DNA of 64,000 nucleotides from MFD04580-c1 sp963702995 (GCA_963702995.1 OY969783.1:3906001-3970000), one strand, 5' to 3'; shown: positions 20,901 to 31,616, counted from the stretch's first letter. Notes: generated by a model not told the origin, from the sequence alone. Numbers and translations are program-made.

Positions 20901-23900
20901 CGTTCAGCCGGTTGGTCGTCCCCGTGCCCGCCGTGCCGAGGATGATCTTGTCGTTACTGCCGTTCGTAGTCCCCAGCTCGAGGTTGACCTGCCCCGGGGC
21001 GGTCGCGCTGCCGAGGGTGAGGGAGTCGGCGAGGGTGGTCAGGTTTGTGAGCGTCAGCGTGTTGATCGAGCCGTCAACCAGCGAAAGCGTCCCCTGGCCC
21101 GTGCTGGTCGAGTCACCGCCTGCGACGAGAACGCTGCTGGTCGTAGCCGTGCCGATCGTGGTGTTGCCGCGCACGAGCAGAGCGGCATTGCCGGTGGTCG
21201 CCGTGATTGGCGCGCCGGTGCCCACGGTGACAACCGTACCGCCGAGGGGCGTGGCGTTGTTGAGGATCGTCGTCCCGCCGCTCAGCAGCGTGGTGCCCGT
21301 GTAGGTGCTCACGCCGCTCAGGGTGAGGATGCCCAGGCCGGTCTTGGTGATCCCGGTCGTCGATGTTGTGCCGTTGTAGTTGACAATCGGCGCGGTGATG
21401 TTCAGGTCCGAGATCGGCGACGCGACGCCGCGGCCGACGGCCAGGGGCATGTTGCCGCCCTGATAGCTGATCGGCGCGGAAACGACGGCCGCAAGCCCGG
21501 CCGAGTCCGACGTGGCGGTGATGCCGATGTTGCTGTTGAACGAATACGCACCCGCGCTCGTGGCGGGGCCGCCCGCGGACGAGCCCCCCAAAACGCCGCC
21601 GGTCATCGTGATCACATTCGCGATCGTCAGGCGCGTCCCTGCCCCGTTGTTGAGGAGCGACCCGTCGTTGATTGTCACCACATTGCGACCCAAGGTGTAG
21701 CCAAGGCCGTCGTTCGCGTTCACCACCAACGTGGCCCCGGCGCCGACGGTCACGGTGGGCGCCTGAATCGTGCCGGTCTGCCCGTTCCCGCCCGTGAGCG
21801 TCAGCGTCCCGCCACTGACGAGCACCGCCCCGGTATCCGTATTCGCGCCGGCGGAGAACGTGACATTCCCTGTGCCGACCTTCGTCAGCGCGCCGGTGCC
21901 GCTCACAATCCCGCTGAAGGTGAAGTTCCCCGGCCCGCCCAGGCTCGTCGCCGACGCGAGCGCCACGCCGCCGCTGGTCGAGCCGGCCGTGCCGCTGCTG
22001 TTGATCACCGCGCCAGCCCCGCCCACGCCGGCGCCGTTGAGCGTAAGGCCGATGGTGAGGGCCTGGCCGTTGAGGTCGAGCGTCGAACCGACCGTCGCGT
22101 TCGTGTTCACGACGGCGGTCGCCGTCCCCAGTGCTGTCGAGCTACCGGCGCGAACCGTGCCACCGGCGATGGTGACCGCCGACGTGACGCCGGAATTCGT
22201 CCCCGAGAGCAGCAGCACGCCCGTGGACGTGTTCGACAGCGTAAGGCCCAAAGAGCCGCTGATGTTGCCGCTGATCGTCAGCGCGTTCGGCGCGCCCGCC
22301 GTCGTGCCAGTGACGGTGACCGTCGTTGGGCTGGCCAGGGTGACGGGGGCGGAGATCGTGTTGTTGTTGCTGCTGTTGATAAGCGTGGCGGCCGTCGCCC
22401 CGTTATCGAAGTACAAGGCGGGAGGCGAGCTGGGGTTGGTGCCGGCCGCGATGTTGAACGCGGTGGTGCCGCTGTTGTTGAACGACAGCGACCCGACCCG
22501 CTGCTGGCCGTCGAGGTTCACCTGGATCACCCCCGGCGCGCTGGTGCCATTGTTAAACGTCACCGTGTCGCCGGCCTGGCCGGGAACGACCGGCGTGGTG
22601 CTCCAATTGGCCGCCGTGGTCCACGAGGTCGGCGTCGTCGAGCCCATGAAGTTCGAGGTGATCGGCGTGGTGCTGCCGTTCACCATCAAGTCGAGCAACT
22701 GCTGGTTCAGGGACCCGCCGGGGTCAAGCCGCAACGTGTAGGTCAGCCGCTCGTTCCCGGTCACGCCGAGCGAAAAGTTGTTCGCGCTGACGGTGCCGGC
22801 GCTCTGGTTGAAGCTGATCAGAGTATAGATCCCCGTGGCGCTGGGGGCTCGGCCGATAAGGATCGGGACCTTGTTGGCCCCGCTGACGGTCAGCGCGTCG
22901 GTGTTGGTCACGGTGATCTTGTCCGAGCTTGCCACCGTGTTCAGGTCGAAGACCAGGTTGGTCGCGTTGGACGTCAGCGTCAAACCGCCGACCGTCAGGC
23001 TCCCGATATTGGCGGTGGAACCGCTGCCCACATAGAGGCCCCCGGGAGCGATCGTGGTCGTGGTGCCGGATGTGGCGCCGACCAGCGTACCGCTCATGGT
23101 GCCGGTAGCGCCCGTGAGCAGGTTCGTTCCGCCGGCCGCGTTGAGCGTGACGTTCCCTGTGCCGGCCCCCGAGCCGGTCGCGTTGGCCAGGGACAAGGAG
23201 CCCGCGGCGACGGCGATGCCGCCGGTGAAGGTGTTCGCGCCGCTCAGCGTCAGGGAGCTGGAGCCCACCTTCGTCAGCGCGAACGCGCCGCCGATGTTCC
23301 CGCTGACGGAGATCGCCCCCGCGTTGCCGCCGATGCTGCTGGCGGCCGCGAGCGTGACGTTGCCGAGATAAGTTGAGGCCGTCCCGCTGCTGTTGGTCAG
23401 CACGCCGATCGGCGCGGAGGCCAGGCCCGTCCCGCTTAGGACGAGCGGCCGATTGGCACCGGTTGTACCGTCGATATCGAAGGCCGCGCCAGTGGCGATC
23501 GTCACCAGCGGAGACACATTCAAGAAACCGGTGCCGCTGTTCACCAGCTTGAGCGTGCCGGCATTGACGTTCACCGCGCCCGTGTTCGTAGAAGCTGTGG
23601 CGTTGCCGACCTGAAGCGTGCCCGTGCCGATCTTGTTCAACGTGCCGCCGGCCGCCGATATGAACTGCCCCGCGTCGTCCAGGGTAATGTTCCCGGTGCC
23701 GACAATATCCAGCGTCCCGCCGCCGCTTCCGATGGTGATCGTTGACGAGCCCGCCTGCGGATTGAATAAGTTGTTGCCGGTCAACTGAAACGACGCGTTG
23801 TTGTTCAGCGTGATCGCATGGGCGCCGGCCGCGCCGATTGGGCTTGCGGCCGAAGCGTTGTTCAACTGCGAGATGGACGCCGACAGCGTGCCGCCGCTGA

Positions 23901-25323
23901 TGTTGATGCCGCCCGTGAACGTGTTCACGCCGCTGAGGATCAGAACGCCCGGGCCAGTTTTGGTGAGGCCGATAGCCCCGGAAATAATCGAGCTGATCGT
24001 CAGCGTGTTCTGCGTGTTGTACTGATGCACGATCAGGTCCACGCCGTTGCCCGAGGTCAGCGTGCCGCTGATGGTGGCGGCGTTGTTCCCGACCGTCGCC
24101 GTCTCCAGGATCCCGCCGCTGGCGATCGTGAGCAGGCCGGTCGAGCCAATCGTATAGGCGCCGGCCGAGTTGAGGCGGAGCGAGTTGATCGTCAGGGCGG
24201 CCGGGGCGCTGGCGCCAATCGGCGAATCGACGTCGGTCCCGGCGGAGAAGGTCGGAGAAAACGTGGAAAGCCCCGTCACCGTGTTGGTGCCGGCCACGGT
24301 TGACGTGACGGCGAAGGTGGCGCCGCCGCCGAACGTCGCAAAACCGCCCAGGATCGTCGCCGGGCTGGAGCCGCCGGCGTAGGCGGTGTTCAATGTCGTC
24401 GTGGTGATGGTCCCCGTGCCGTTGAAATCCGCCGCGCCGCCGAGCGCTGTCCGCGTAATCGCCCCAAGGTTGAGCACGGCTGTCTGGCCCGCGCCGTTGT
24501 TCACCGTCAGGTTTGTCCCGCCGGTGAGGGTCAGGCCGGTGACGGATTGGGACGTGGAAGCGCTCGCGTTACCCGTGACGATCAGCGAGCCGCCGCTGAT
24601 GGCCAGGGCGCCGGTCGAGATCTTGTTGGTGTCGTCGGTGGTGAAGTCGAGCGTGAGCGTGCCGCCGCTCAACGTTGTGGTGCCGGAGTAAGTGTTCGCG
24701 CCGGAGAGCGTCAGCGCCCCGGAGCCAATCTTGGTCAGGCCGTTCGTGCCCGTGACGGCCGCCCCGATCGATGCGGTGCCGGCGATGTCCAGGTTTCCCG
24801 CCGCGCCCAGGTTCAGCGTCAGGGCCGTCGCGCCGCTTCCGGCGGCGAAGGTGAGGTTGCCACCGGGCACGACGTACAACAGGTCGGCCGCCAGCGATGA
24901 GATGGAATTGGCGGCGGTTGACAGCGTCAGCGTCGAGGGTGCGGCGCCAAGGTTTGCGATCGTCAACGCCTGCGACGTGTTCACGTCGTTGATCGTGCCA
25001 AACACCAGCGTCGCGCCGTTGGTGTTGAAGGAGGTTGAGCCGTAGGTGGAGTTGTCGAACTGGACGTCGATCGTCGGCGCGCTGGTCGGCGTGATATTGG
25101 GGTTGTAGCTGGTGTTGAGCGACAGGTCGCTCGCCGAGATCAGGACCGATGACGCGGTGTTCGCCGCCATCGCGGCCGGGCCCATCGCCACCGCGAGCGC
25201 CGATGCGGCGGCGGCGAAGATCGCACGGCCGCGAGCCGACGCTCGCACCGGCCCCCGGTTGAACCCATTCCCCACGCGCACAGATGTCTGACCGTTGCAC
25301 CGCACAGATTTTACGTACGACAA
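17931..25323 (-). CDS. Giant autotransporter-repeat protein with PEP-CTERM signal, frameshifted
   Basis: Exported beta-helical surface protein of about 2,460 residues. The TTG at 25323 (weak GAGGA upstream) precedes a signal peptide at ~33-53 (GRAIFAAAASALAVAMGPAA, cleavage near AMA-AN). The body is built from autotransporter-associated beta-strand repeats, recognisable as LTKxGxGxLTLSGANTYxGxT units (for example LTKIGSGALTLSGANTYSGT). It is Gly/Ala/Ser/Thr/Asn-rich with almost no Cys. The C-terminus is VVPEPASIGLLGAAAVGLLA then RRRRRR, a PEP-CTERM signal. No beta-barrel translocator is visible, so this is not a classical type V autotransporter; attachment is probably by exosortase processing. 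The frame breaks at 20294-20303 (VGG then QTWTNNSTNTF), consistent with one extra base. Large plus-strand ORFs inside it are shadows of the high-GC repeats. Confidence 0.85.
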
Positions 25324-25891
25324 AGCTTATCCTCGTTACGGCGCACAACACGGCCAGCACTGCCAACAGCCGAAGCAGCAGCACGTCGAATGAAACTACT
25401 AGTGACGAACCTTCGCCAGCGGACGGACTTCACGAAACCGCGTTTACAGTCCCTCATCGATACCGCCACATCGGGCGGCAGACAAGCAATTTCTAACGGC
25501 GGCCGTTCAATTTTTAAGGTCGAGCAACATTCGGACGAGAGGGTCGCCCGGCGTCGAGAACGCCGCGGGCCCGGCGCACAACGCTCTCATGCGCGATCTA
25601 TTCTAAAGGACGGCATTTTCCGTCGGCGCGGCGGCAAATCTCACGAACCTGTCAATACTGCTTTGCACCCGCAGCCAGAAAAGTCGGTAGAGCTTGCCCG
25701 GCTTCACAAGATGCTAGAATCGGACCGCTCGGCAGATGTGGCCGGTGCGTCAGGTGCCAACGCGCGACGCCTGACCCATCGGTCGGGATTGAAGGATTGC
25801 GGCTATTGGAGCGAAATCCGTCGGCTGACTTGCGTGTATTGTGGCCTGAACCAGACCGTGTAGAGTCGATCCGGATCGCTCCGCACCAATG
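25324..25891. other. Intergenic region upstream of the giant gene
   Basis: No supported gene. A 157-codon plus-strand ORF (25390-25863) has no recognisable domain, no good Shine-Dalgarno and a composition like the flanks. Promoter elements of the giant gene should lie at its left end, but none is clear by eye. Confidence 0.4.
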
Positions 25892-25926
25892 CGAAACGCC
25901 CGACCGGAGATCGGTCGGGCGTTTCG
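25892..25926 (-). terminator. Terminator hairpin downstream of ugd
   Basis: A 15-bp perfect stem (CGAAACGCCCGACCG / CGGTCGGGCGTTTCG) with a 5-base loop, 38 bp beyond the ugd stop. Both flanks hold T- or A-tracts in short runs, so it may be bidirectional. Confidence 0.8.
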
Positions 25927-25964
25927 TTCGCTTTGTAGCCTTCCGAGCCGGGCGAGCTCGCTCA

Positions 25965-27317
25965 TCAAGCCCGCGTCTTCAACCGCAGCGTGTTCTCCAC
26001 CGCCGGGCGGCCCATGGGGTAGTACTGGAACCCCGTCTCCCGCATCACGTCGCGATGGAGGCAGTTGCGGCCGTCAAAGATAATCGGGCTGTTCATCGTC
26101 GCGGCGATCTTCCGGAACGGCAGCGTGCTGTACTGCGGCCAATCGGTCAGCAGCGCCACCGCGTCGGCGCCCGAGGCGGCGCTGACCGGGTCGGGCGACC
26201 ATTCCACTTCATCCTTGAAGATCGCCTTCATGTTCTCCATCGCCTTGTAGTCGTGCGCCTTGATCATGGCGCCCTGGTCGAGGAGGTAGCGGATCACGTC
26301 GATCGACGGGCTCTCGCGGATGTCGTCCGTGTCGGCTTTGAACGCCAGGCCCCAGATGCCGATCGTCGCCCCCTGGATCGGGCGGCCGAGCTTGTTCACG
26401 ATCTTGTCGGCGAAGCGCTTCTTCTGGTTCTTGTTGATCGTCTGGATCGCGTTGACGAACAGGCTCTCATGCCCGACCGCGCGGCTGATGTGCTCCATCG
26501 CGGCGACGTCCTTGGGGAAGCAGGAGCCGCCGTAGCCGCAGCCAGCCCGGAGGAACGACGGGCCGATCCGGTTGTCCGAGCCGATCCCCTTGCGAATGTC
26601 CTCGATATCGGCGCCGTAGCTCTCGCAGAGGATCGTCATCTCGTTCATGAACGAGATGTGCGCGGCGAGCATCGAGTTGGCGGCGTACTTGGTCAGCTCG
26701 GCCGACTCCCAGCCCATGGTCAGGAAGTTCTCTTCCCGCTTGATTAGCGGGTCATAGAGCCGGCGCATCATCCGGAACGCCTCGGGCGACTCGCCGCCGA
26801 CCACGATCCGGTCCGGGTTCAGGCAATCCTGAACGGCCGTGCCTTCCTTCAGGAACTCGGGGTTGGAAACCACCTGGACGTAGGCCTTGGTCTGCTGCTT
26901 CAAAAAGCTGTAGAGCTTGCGGTTGGTGCCGGCCGGCACCGTGGACTTCACGATGATCGTCACCATGTAGTCGGCGTTGTTGGCGGCCAGGGCGTCGCAG
27001 ACTTCTTTGCCCGCCCCTTCGAGGAAGCTCATGTCAACAGTGCCGTCGGGCTTGGGAGGCGTGCCGACGCACAGGAAGACCACTTCGGCGTCCTTCACGG
27101 CTTCCTTCACGTTATCGGTGAACTGGATCTGGCCGGAGGCATAGTTCTCCTGCATCAGCTCGAGCAGGCCGGGCTCGAAGATCGGGCAGTGGCCGTCCTG
27201 CAACGTCTTGAGCTTCTTCGCATCCTTCTCGACGCCCCGCACCGTGTGCCCAATGCTCGCCAGGCACGTGCCGGTCACAAGGCCCACGTACCCGCAACCG
27301 ATTACCGTAACGTCCAT
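25965..27317 (-). CDS. ugd: UDP-glucose 6-dehydrogenase
   Basis: Cytoplasmic enzyme of 450 residues that oxidises UDP-glucose twice with NAD+ to give UDP-glucuronate, a precursor for acidic exopolysaccharides. The Rossmann motif is VIGCGYVGLVTG (~5-16). The conserved VFLCVGTPPKPDG (~80-92), KSTVPAGTN (~124-132) and SNPEFLKEGTAVQD (~151-164) are present. The catalytic cysteine is Cys266 in GYGGSCFPKD, and the C-terminal domain has GLAFKADTDDIRESPS. Full length for the family. AAGAGG lies just upstream of the ATG. It is the last gene of a minus-strand group with the 67-aa protein and the WecA-like transferase, which fits exopolysaccharide synthesis. A UDP-N-acetylmannosamine-type dehydrogenase is less likely given the GYGGSCFPKD context and length. 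Confidence 0.95.
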   Translation of the reverse strand: MDVTVIGCGYVGLVTGTCLASIGHTVRGVEKDAKKLKTLQDGHCPIFEPGLLELMQENYASGQIQFTDNVKEAVKDAEVVFLCVGTPPKPDGTVDMSFLEGAGKEVCDALAANNADYMVTIIVKSTVPAGTNRKLYSFLKQQTKAYVQVVSNPEFLKEGTAVQDCLNPDRIVVGGESPEAFRMMRRLYDPLIKREENFLTMGWESAELTKYAANSMLAAHISFMNEMTILCESYGADIEDIRKGIGSDNRIGPSFLRAGCGYGGSCFPKDVAAMEHISRAVGHESLFVNAIQTINKNQKKRFADKIVNKLGRPIQGATIGIWGLAFKADTDDIRESPSIDVIRYLLDQGAMIKAHDYKAMENMKAIFKDEVEWSPDPVSAASGADAVALLTDWPQYSTLPFRKIAATMNSPIIFDGRNCLHRDVMRETGFQYYPMGRPAVENTLRLKTRA

Positions 27318-27694
27318 GTGATCCTCTTCCTTGGAGCCCTCAGCGAGAGCCCAGCGTCAGCTCAGCGACCTTGATTGTTAGTTTGCTTACAATGCCAACG
27401 AGAACGCGGCGGGCGGTCGGTCACCTGTGAATATACATCGGACAGCGAAATCGACAACCTTTGCCAATCGTCGCAGAAAGGCCGGTGAACCCGGCCCATC
27501 CGTAGAGGGATTCGCATGCGCTCGCACGGCAACTGGTTCGGGGCGTCCGCCGCCCGGACTCGCGGCCGACCGCCTCCGGTGATGGTCCAATCGGCGATTT
27601 CCCACCGCGGCTGAGGTCGAATTGGGGAAGATCCAATCCGCGTTCCGGCAGATCGGTTCGGCCGGGGAATCAAACGGACGCACATCGGGGGCCG
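27318..27694. other. Leader region of ugd
   Basis: A 377-bp gap between the 67-aa gene and ugd. It contains no supported ORF, repeat or obvious hairpin. The length suggests ugd has its own promoter rather than being strictly co-transcribed. Confidence 0.4.
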
Positions 27695-27898
27695 TTAGTC
27701 GCTGCCGACGCGGGGGTCACCTTCACGATCAATGCTGCCGAAGCCGTCCTGTGTGCCCGTCACGTTCACCTTCACCAGCCTCAGCGCCCCGGTACGAACG
27801 GCCATGTCCGGCAGTTCGAACACGTCGCCGCGATCGGCCACGGAGACGATGGGGCCGCCGTTGGGCAATGGGACGTTGACCGACGTGACATCGCTCAA
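27695..27898 (-). CDS. 67-residue protein coupled to the WecA-like gene
   Basis: Small hypothetical protein. It starts at TTG 27898, whose last two bases overlap the TGA stop (27897-27895) of the WecA-like gene (TTGA junction), an arrangement typical of translational coupling. The sequence (SDVTSVNVPLPNGGPIVSVA ... PRVGSD) looks like a small beta-rich, non-membrane protein without cysteines or a signal peptide. I do not recognise a family. Its placement between a lipid-linked sugar transferase and Ugd suggests a role in polysaccharide synthesis, but that is context only. No other ORF is plausible in this stretch. Confidence 0.55.
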   Translation of the reverse strand: MSDVTSVNVPLPNGGPIVSVADRGDVFELPDMAVRTGALRLVKVNVTGTQDGFGSIDREGDPRVGSD

Positions 27899-29175
27899 GG
27901 TTGAGGGCGTCCCGGCGCGCGCGGGCGCTCGTGGACCATCCCCATCTTGTAAGCCGCGACAATGACCGACCCGAAGATGACAAGGTACGAGGCGCCCGCA
28001 TACCGCGTCCGCATGAACACAATCGCCGCGCCCAGGATCGCGAACATGATCGCCAGGCCATACGCCAGAACGACCGTCTGCTTAACGCTGTAGCCCCGCT
28101 GAACGAGCTGATGGTGAAAGTGCTGGGCATCCGCGGTGAAGAGCGGCCGTCCCGCGATCCAGCGCCGCGCAAAGGCCAGCGCCGTATCCAGCACCGGCAG
28201 GGCGAACATGACCATCGCCGCCAGGAACCATTTCGGCCGCTCCTGGGCCATGAGGATGATCATCACGCCGCAGCAATACCCCAGGAACATGCTCCCGGTA
28301 TCCCCCATGAAAATGCTCGCCGGGTTGAAGTTGAACGGGATGAACCCCAGCACCGCCCCCAGCAGCGCCAGCCCCATAATGACGCGTAGGGCATCCCAGT
28401 TGGTGTTCACCCCGCCGCCGAACATCGCCTGGTGGACGGCGACAAAGACAAAGCCGACCGCGACGATCGCCGTGACGCCGCCGCACAGGCCGTCGAGCCC
28501 GTCCATCAGGTTTGTCGCGTTGCAACAACCGATGATGACCAGGACAACGAAGACCGCGCTGCTGACCAGCACCAGGGCGTCGAACCAGGGGGGGATGAAC
28601 CCCGCCAGCGGGTTGGGCAGGTGGAAGACCGAACAAACGTAGGTCACCAGCGGCTCGAGCATCGGGCGGGTGCATTCGACGCCCACGTCATCGACAAGCA
28701 ACGCGACGGCCGCCACGCCTTGAAAGCAGATCTTCACGAGCGGCTTGACGCCGAAGATGTCGTCCCAGAGGCCCAGCAGGACGACGACCATCGCTCCCAG
28801 AATGATGCTGAAGTTGACGCTCGGATGGGAGATGGGCCATCCGGGGTCGATCCGGTGCAGACGGAGGAACTGGCTCAATGCCATCCCCGTGATCCATCCA
28901 AGAAAAACAGCGACCCCGCCCAGGTAAGCCACCGGGACGGAATGCATCTTTCGGACACGATCCGGCTGGTCGATGATCCCGTAAAAAAGCGCCACCCCGC
29001 GCATGATCGGCGTGAAGACAAACGAAACGCAGAACGAAGCGTAGAACACCCAGATATAGGGCGACAAAACATCGTCGGCCGTAAAGGATCGGCCGGGCAA
29101 CTGGCCGAGGATCCCAAGGGGCCCGCCGAGCCCTGTCGAGGGAACCGGGGTCGCGGACAGAAGGTGATTTAGCAT
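27895..29175 (-). CDS. WecA/MraY-family polyprenyl-phosphate sugar-1-phosphate transferase
   Basis: Integral membrane enzyme of about 426 residues that attaches a sugar-1-phosphate (usually GlcNAc-1-P or similar) to undecaprenyl phosphate, the first step of surface polysaccharide or teichoic-like polymer synthesis. About ten hydrophobic helices are visible. Family motifs: PVAYLGGVAVFLGW, the acidic pair LGLWDDIFGVKPLVK, the nucleophile loop NATNLMDGLDGLCGG, the Mg site FNFNPASIFMGDTGSMFLG and the C-terminal HFHHQLVQRGYS (WecA/TagO-type His motif rather than MraY). The frame is open to 29277; the ATG at 29175 (MLNHLLSATPVPST) is preferred because the upstream residues look non-coding, but the Shine-Dalgarno is weak. 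Its stop overlaps the 67-aa gene. Confidence 0.9.
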   Translation of the reverse strand: MLNHLLSATPVPSTGLGGPLGILGQLPGRSFTADDVLSPYIWVFYASFCVSFVFTPIMRGVALFYGIIDQPDRVRKMHSVPVAYLGGVAVFLGWITGMALSQFLRLHRIDPGWPISHPSVNFSIILGAMVVVLLGLWDDIFGVKPLVKICFQGVAAVALLVDDVGVECTRPMLEPLVTYVCSVFHLPNPLAGFIPPWFDALVLVSSAVFVVLVIIGCCNATNLMDGLDGLCGGVTAIVAVGFVFVAVHQAMFGGGVNTNWDALRVIMGLALLGAVLGFIPFNFNPASIFMGDTGSMFLGYCCGVMIILMAQERPKWFLAAMVMFALPVLDTALAFARRWIAGRPLFTADAQHFHHQLVQRGYSVKQTVVLAYGLAIMFAILGAAIVFMRTRYAGASYLVIFGSVIVAAYKMGMVHERPRAPGRPQP

Positions 29176-29614
29176 CGCATTGCTTCCAAGGAGCCGCCAC
29201 CCCGCGGAAGTTCGCACCGCATCAGGCCGATTTGAGCACACCGTTCGGAAGTTCCGCGCCGAATGTACAGGTATCATCGGCGGGAAGCCACGTCCGCCCG
29301 CATCTCACTCCGTCGCCCGGCCCGTGGATGTGCCGAGCTGCGCCTATTCGGGGGGCACCGCAGGTTACTTGAGTCCGTACGTTCGCGAACGTCCGGCCGT
29401 TTGTCGCTCTGAGAGCTGCCTCGGCCGTCGGGCCGACGGTCAACACTTTCCAAACCCCGCTTCGTCCCTCCCCGAGCCCGCCCTACCTCGTCCCAAGATC
29501 ACCAATTTGCTACGCTTGCGCGGCCGCGCGAACCTGCTATGCTCGAAGGACCGGCGGGCAACGAGGAACGGGCGATGACTCGCGGGTCGCGGGTGCGCGG
29601 CGACGCCCCCCGAC

Positions 29615-29686
29615 GTGACGCCGGTGCCTTCACCGGCGGGCCTTTTTGGCAGTCGGCGACACCGCCGGTGAGGGCGCCGGCGGCAC
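29615..29686. repeat. Interspersed palindrome, family B, copy 2
   Basis: GTGACGCCGGTGCCTTCACC ... ending GGTGAGGGCGCCGGCGGCAC, an inverted pair around a T-rich centre (CCTTTTTGG). It lies in the roughly 600-bp gap (29176-29773) between the divergent WecA-like and oxidoreductase genes, which otherwise shows no gene or RNA. Confidence 0.8.
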
Positions 29687-29773
29687 TTTGACTCGCGGGC
29701 CCACCCCATCATTTTAGGGCAGTCGCGATATGGATCGGGCGGAACAGCCAGTGGGAAGGATGAGTGGACGCGC

Positions 29774-30805
29774 GTGACGACTCGCTTGCGATGGGGCATC
29801 CTCGGGACGGGCAATATCGCGCGTCAATTTTGTGCCGGCGTCTCAGCGGGGGCACAGTCGTCTCGCGGCCGCGTCGTGGCCGTCGGCTCCCGTTCGCCCG
29901 CGGCGGCCGATGCGTTCGCGGCGGCCGTTCCCGGCTGCCGCGCCCACGGGTCCTACGCACAACTCCTCGCCGACCCCAACGTTGACGCCGTCTATGTCTC
30001 CCTTCCCAACACGCTGCACCACGAATGGTCGATCCGCGCCCTCGCCGCGGGTAAGCACGTGCTGTGCGAAAAGCCGCTTGCCCTGACGGACGCCCAGGCC
30101 CAGGAGATGTTCGACGCCGCGGATCGGGCCGGCCGCACGCTCTCCGAAGCGTTCATGTACCAGTCGCACCCTCAAACCCTGGCGGTGCAGGCGGCGATCC
30201 GGGCTCGCGCCATCGGGGAAGTAAAGCTGATCCGCGCCAGCTTCTGTTTCCGAACCCGAAAGATCGAGGGGAACATCCGATTTGACGCCGGGTTGGCCGG
30301 CGGCGCGTTGATGGACGTCGGTTGCTACTGCCTGAGCCTCGCCCGCCTGATCGCCGGCCGCGAGCCGGTCGCCGCGTACGCGGCCGCCCACATCACCGAC
30401 CGTGGCATCGACGACATGGCGAGCGGCTGCCTTGATTTCGGCCAGGGCCTGCTGGCCGCGTTCACCTGCGGGATGGTGGTTCAGGCGGACAACACCGCGA
30501 CGATCTGCGGCACCGACGGGTACATCGAGATCCCCATCCCCTGGAAGCCCCTGGTCAAAGGGGCGCAATACACAATCGCCCACTCCACACCGCCCAAGAT
30601 GGACAGCCCGACGTCGGCGGCTGGTGTCGCGCCGCCGCGGCAGACCTTCACGGTCGATGCCGGGGGCGAACTGTACGCGCTGGAGGCGGACGATTTCGCG
30701 GCCGCCGCTCTGGACGGCAAGCCGCCGCGGGTCTCCCGCCAGCACTCGCTCGGCAACGCGAAGCTGCTCCAGCAACTGCGCGAACAGGTGGGGCTGCGCT
30801 TCTAA
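29774..30805 (+). CDS. Gfo/Idh/MocA family oxidoreductase
   Basis: NAD(P)-dependent dehydrogenase of 343 residues, acting on sugars or cyclitols in the cytoplasm. The N-terminal Rossmann motif is RWGILGTGNIARQF (~6-19). The family motif is AGKHVLCEKPLALTDAQA (catalytic Lys in EKP, ~94-111). SEAFMYQSHPQT and GGALMDVGCYCLSLARLIAG match the C-terminal catalytic domain, including the conserved D-x2-C/G-x-Y. The start is GTG at 29774, with GGATGAGTGG-like purines upstream. It is followed 40 bp later by an MBL hydrolase on the same strand, likely co-transcribed. The exact substrate cannot be told. Confidence 0.9.
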   Translation: MTTRLRWGILGTGNIARQFCAGVSAGAQSSRGRVVAVGSRSPAAADAFAAAVPGCRAHGSYAQLLADPNVDAVYVSLPNTLHHEWSIRALAAGKHVLCEKPLALTDAQAQEMFDAADRAGRTLSEAFMYQSHPQTLAVQAAIRARAIGEVKLIRASFCFRTRKIEGNIRFDAGLAGGALMDVGCYCLSLARLIAGREPVAAYAAAHITDRGIDDMASGCLDFGQGLLAAFTCGMVVQADNTATICGTDGYIEIPIPWKPLVKGAQYTIAHSTPPKMDSPTSAAGVAPPRQTFTVDAGGELYALEADDFAAAALDGKPPRVSRQHSLGNAKLLQQLREQVGLRF

Positions 30806-30844
30806 GTCCCCCAAGATAGAGTTGCATTTACCGACGAGCGTTCG

Positions 30845-31498
30845 ATGCGGATCGTGATGAACAGTGGCGGGATCGCCGATACGAACGCTTACCTTGTAGC
30901 CGATGAGGCCGCGGGCGTAGCGGTGATCTTCGACGCGCCGGACCACACCGTCACGCCCCTGCTCGACGAGGCGAAAAAACGCGGGTGGGACGTCGTCGGC
31001 CTTTGGCTCACCCACGGCCATTTCGATCATATCGCCGACCACGCGCTGGTCACCGAACGCTTCCCCAAGGCCAGGGTGCTGATCCACCGCCTCGACGAGC
31101 CCAAGCTGCTGCGGCCGAACAGCAGCTTTTTCAGCCTCCCTTTTTCAATCCCACCCCGCCGCGCCGACGACTACGTGGAAGACGGCCAAGAACTCCGCCT
31201 GGGGGCCAGCCGCGTGTCGGTCATCCATACGCCCGGGCACGCGCCGGGGCACGTGATGTACCATTTCCCCGAGGACAACCTGCTGATCGGCGGCGACCTG
31301 ATCATCATGGGCGCCGTCGGCCGCACCGATCTGCCGGACAGCAACTTCCCCCAACTCCAGGCTTCAATCCGGAAGGTGATGACACTTCCGCCAGAAACCC
31401 GCCTCCTTTCCGGCCACGGCGACCCCAGCACCCTCGCCGACGAGCGGGCTAACAACCTCTACGTCCGGGAAGCCCTGGAGGCTGCCGAAGGCCGTTAG
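30845..31498 (+). CDS. MBL-fold metallo-hydrolase (glyoxalase II-like)
   Basis: Hydrolase of 217 residues. The metal-binding motif is WLTHGHFDHIAD (HxHxDH, ~54-65). The other ligands are HTPGHAPGHVMYH (~127-139), the bridging Asp in LLIGGDLI (~146-153) and SGHGDPST near the C-terminus. This is the core of a Zn(II) metallo-beta-lactamase fold of the hydroxyacylglutathione-hydrolase/GloB-like type without the extra substrate-binding domain. The substrate is unknown; thioester hydrolysis is the usual chemistry. It follows the Gfo/Idh/MocA gene by 40 bp. Confidence 0.9.
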   Translation: MRIVMNSGGIADTNAYLVADEAAGVAVIFDAPDHTVTPLLDEAKKRGWDVVGLWLTHGHFDHIADHALVTERFPKARVLIHRLDEPKLLRPNSSFFSLPFSIPPRRADDYVEDGQELRLGASRVSVIHTPGHAPGHVMYHFPEDNLLIGGDLIIMGAVGRTDLPDSNFPQLQASIRKVMTLPPETRLLSGHGDPSTLADERANNLYVREALEAAEGR

Positions 31499-31616
31499 CC
31501 CGATTCTGCGCTATCGGAAGCTTCGGCGCGTGAGGCGGAGCTCCCACGACAGCGATCGCAGGGATGCATTTCCCTATATGACGGTGCGTGAAGCACCGCC
31601 ATTGCACGTGCGTTCT

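Noticed and set aside
20527..23376. 949-codon ORF on the plus strand
   Set aside because: Antisense to the autotransporter-repeat gene; the translation is Arg/Ala/Asp-rich and periodic because the opposite strand is repetitive.
25390..25863. 157-codon plus-strand ORF
   Set aside because: No recognisable features, no Shine-Dalgarno and a composition like the intergenic DNA.
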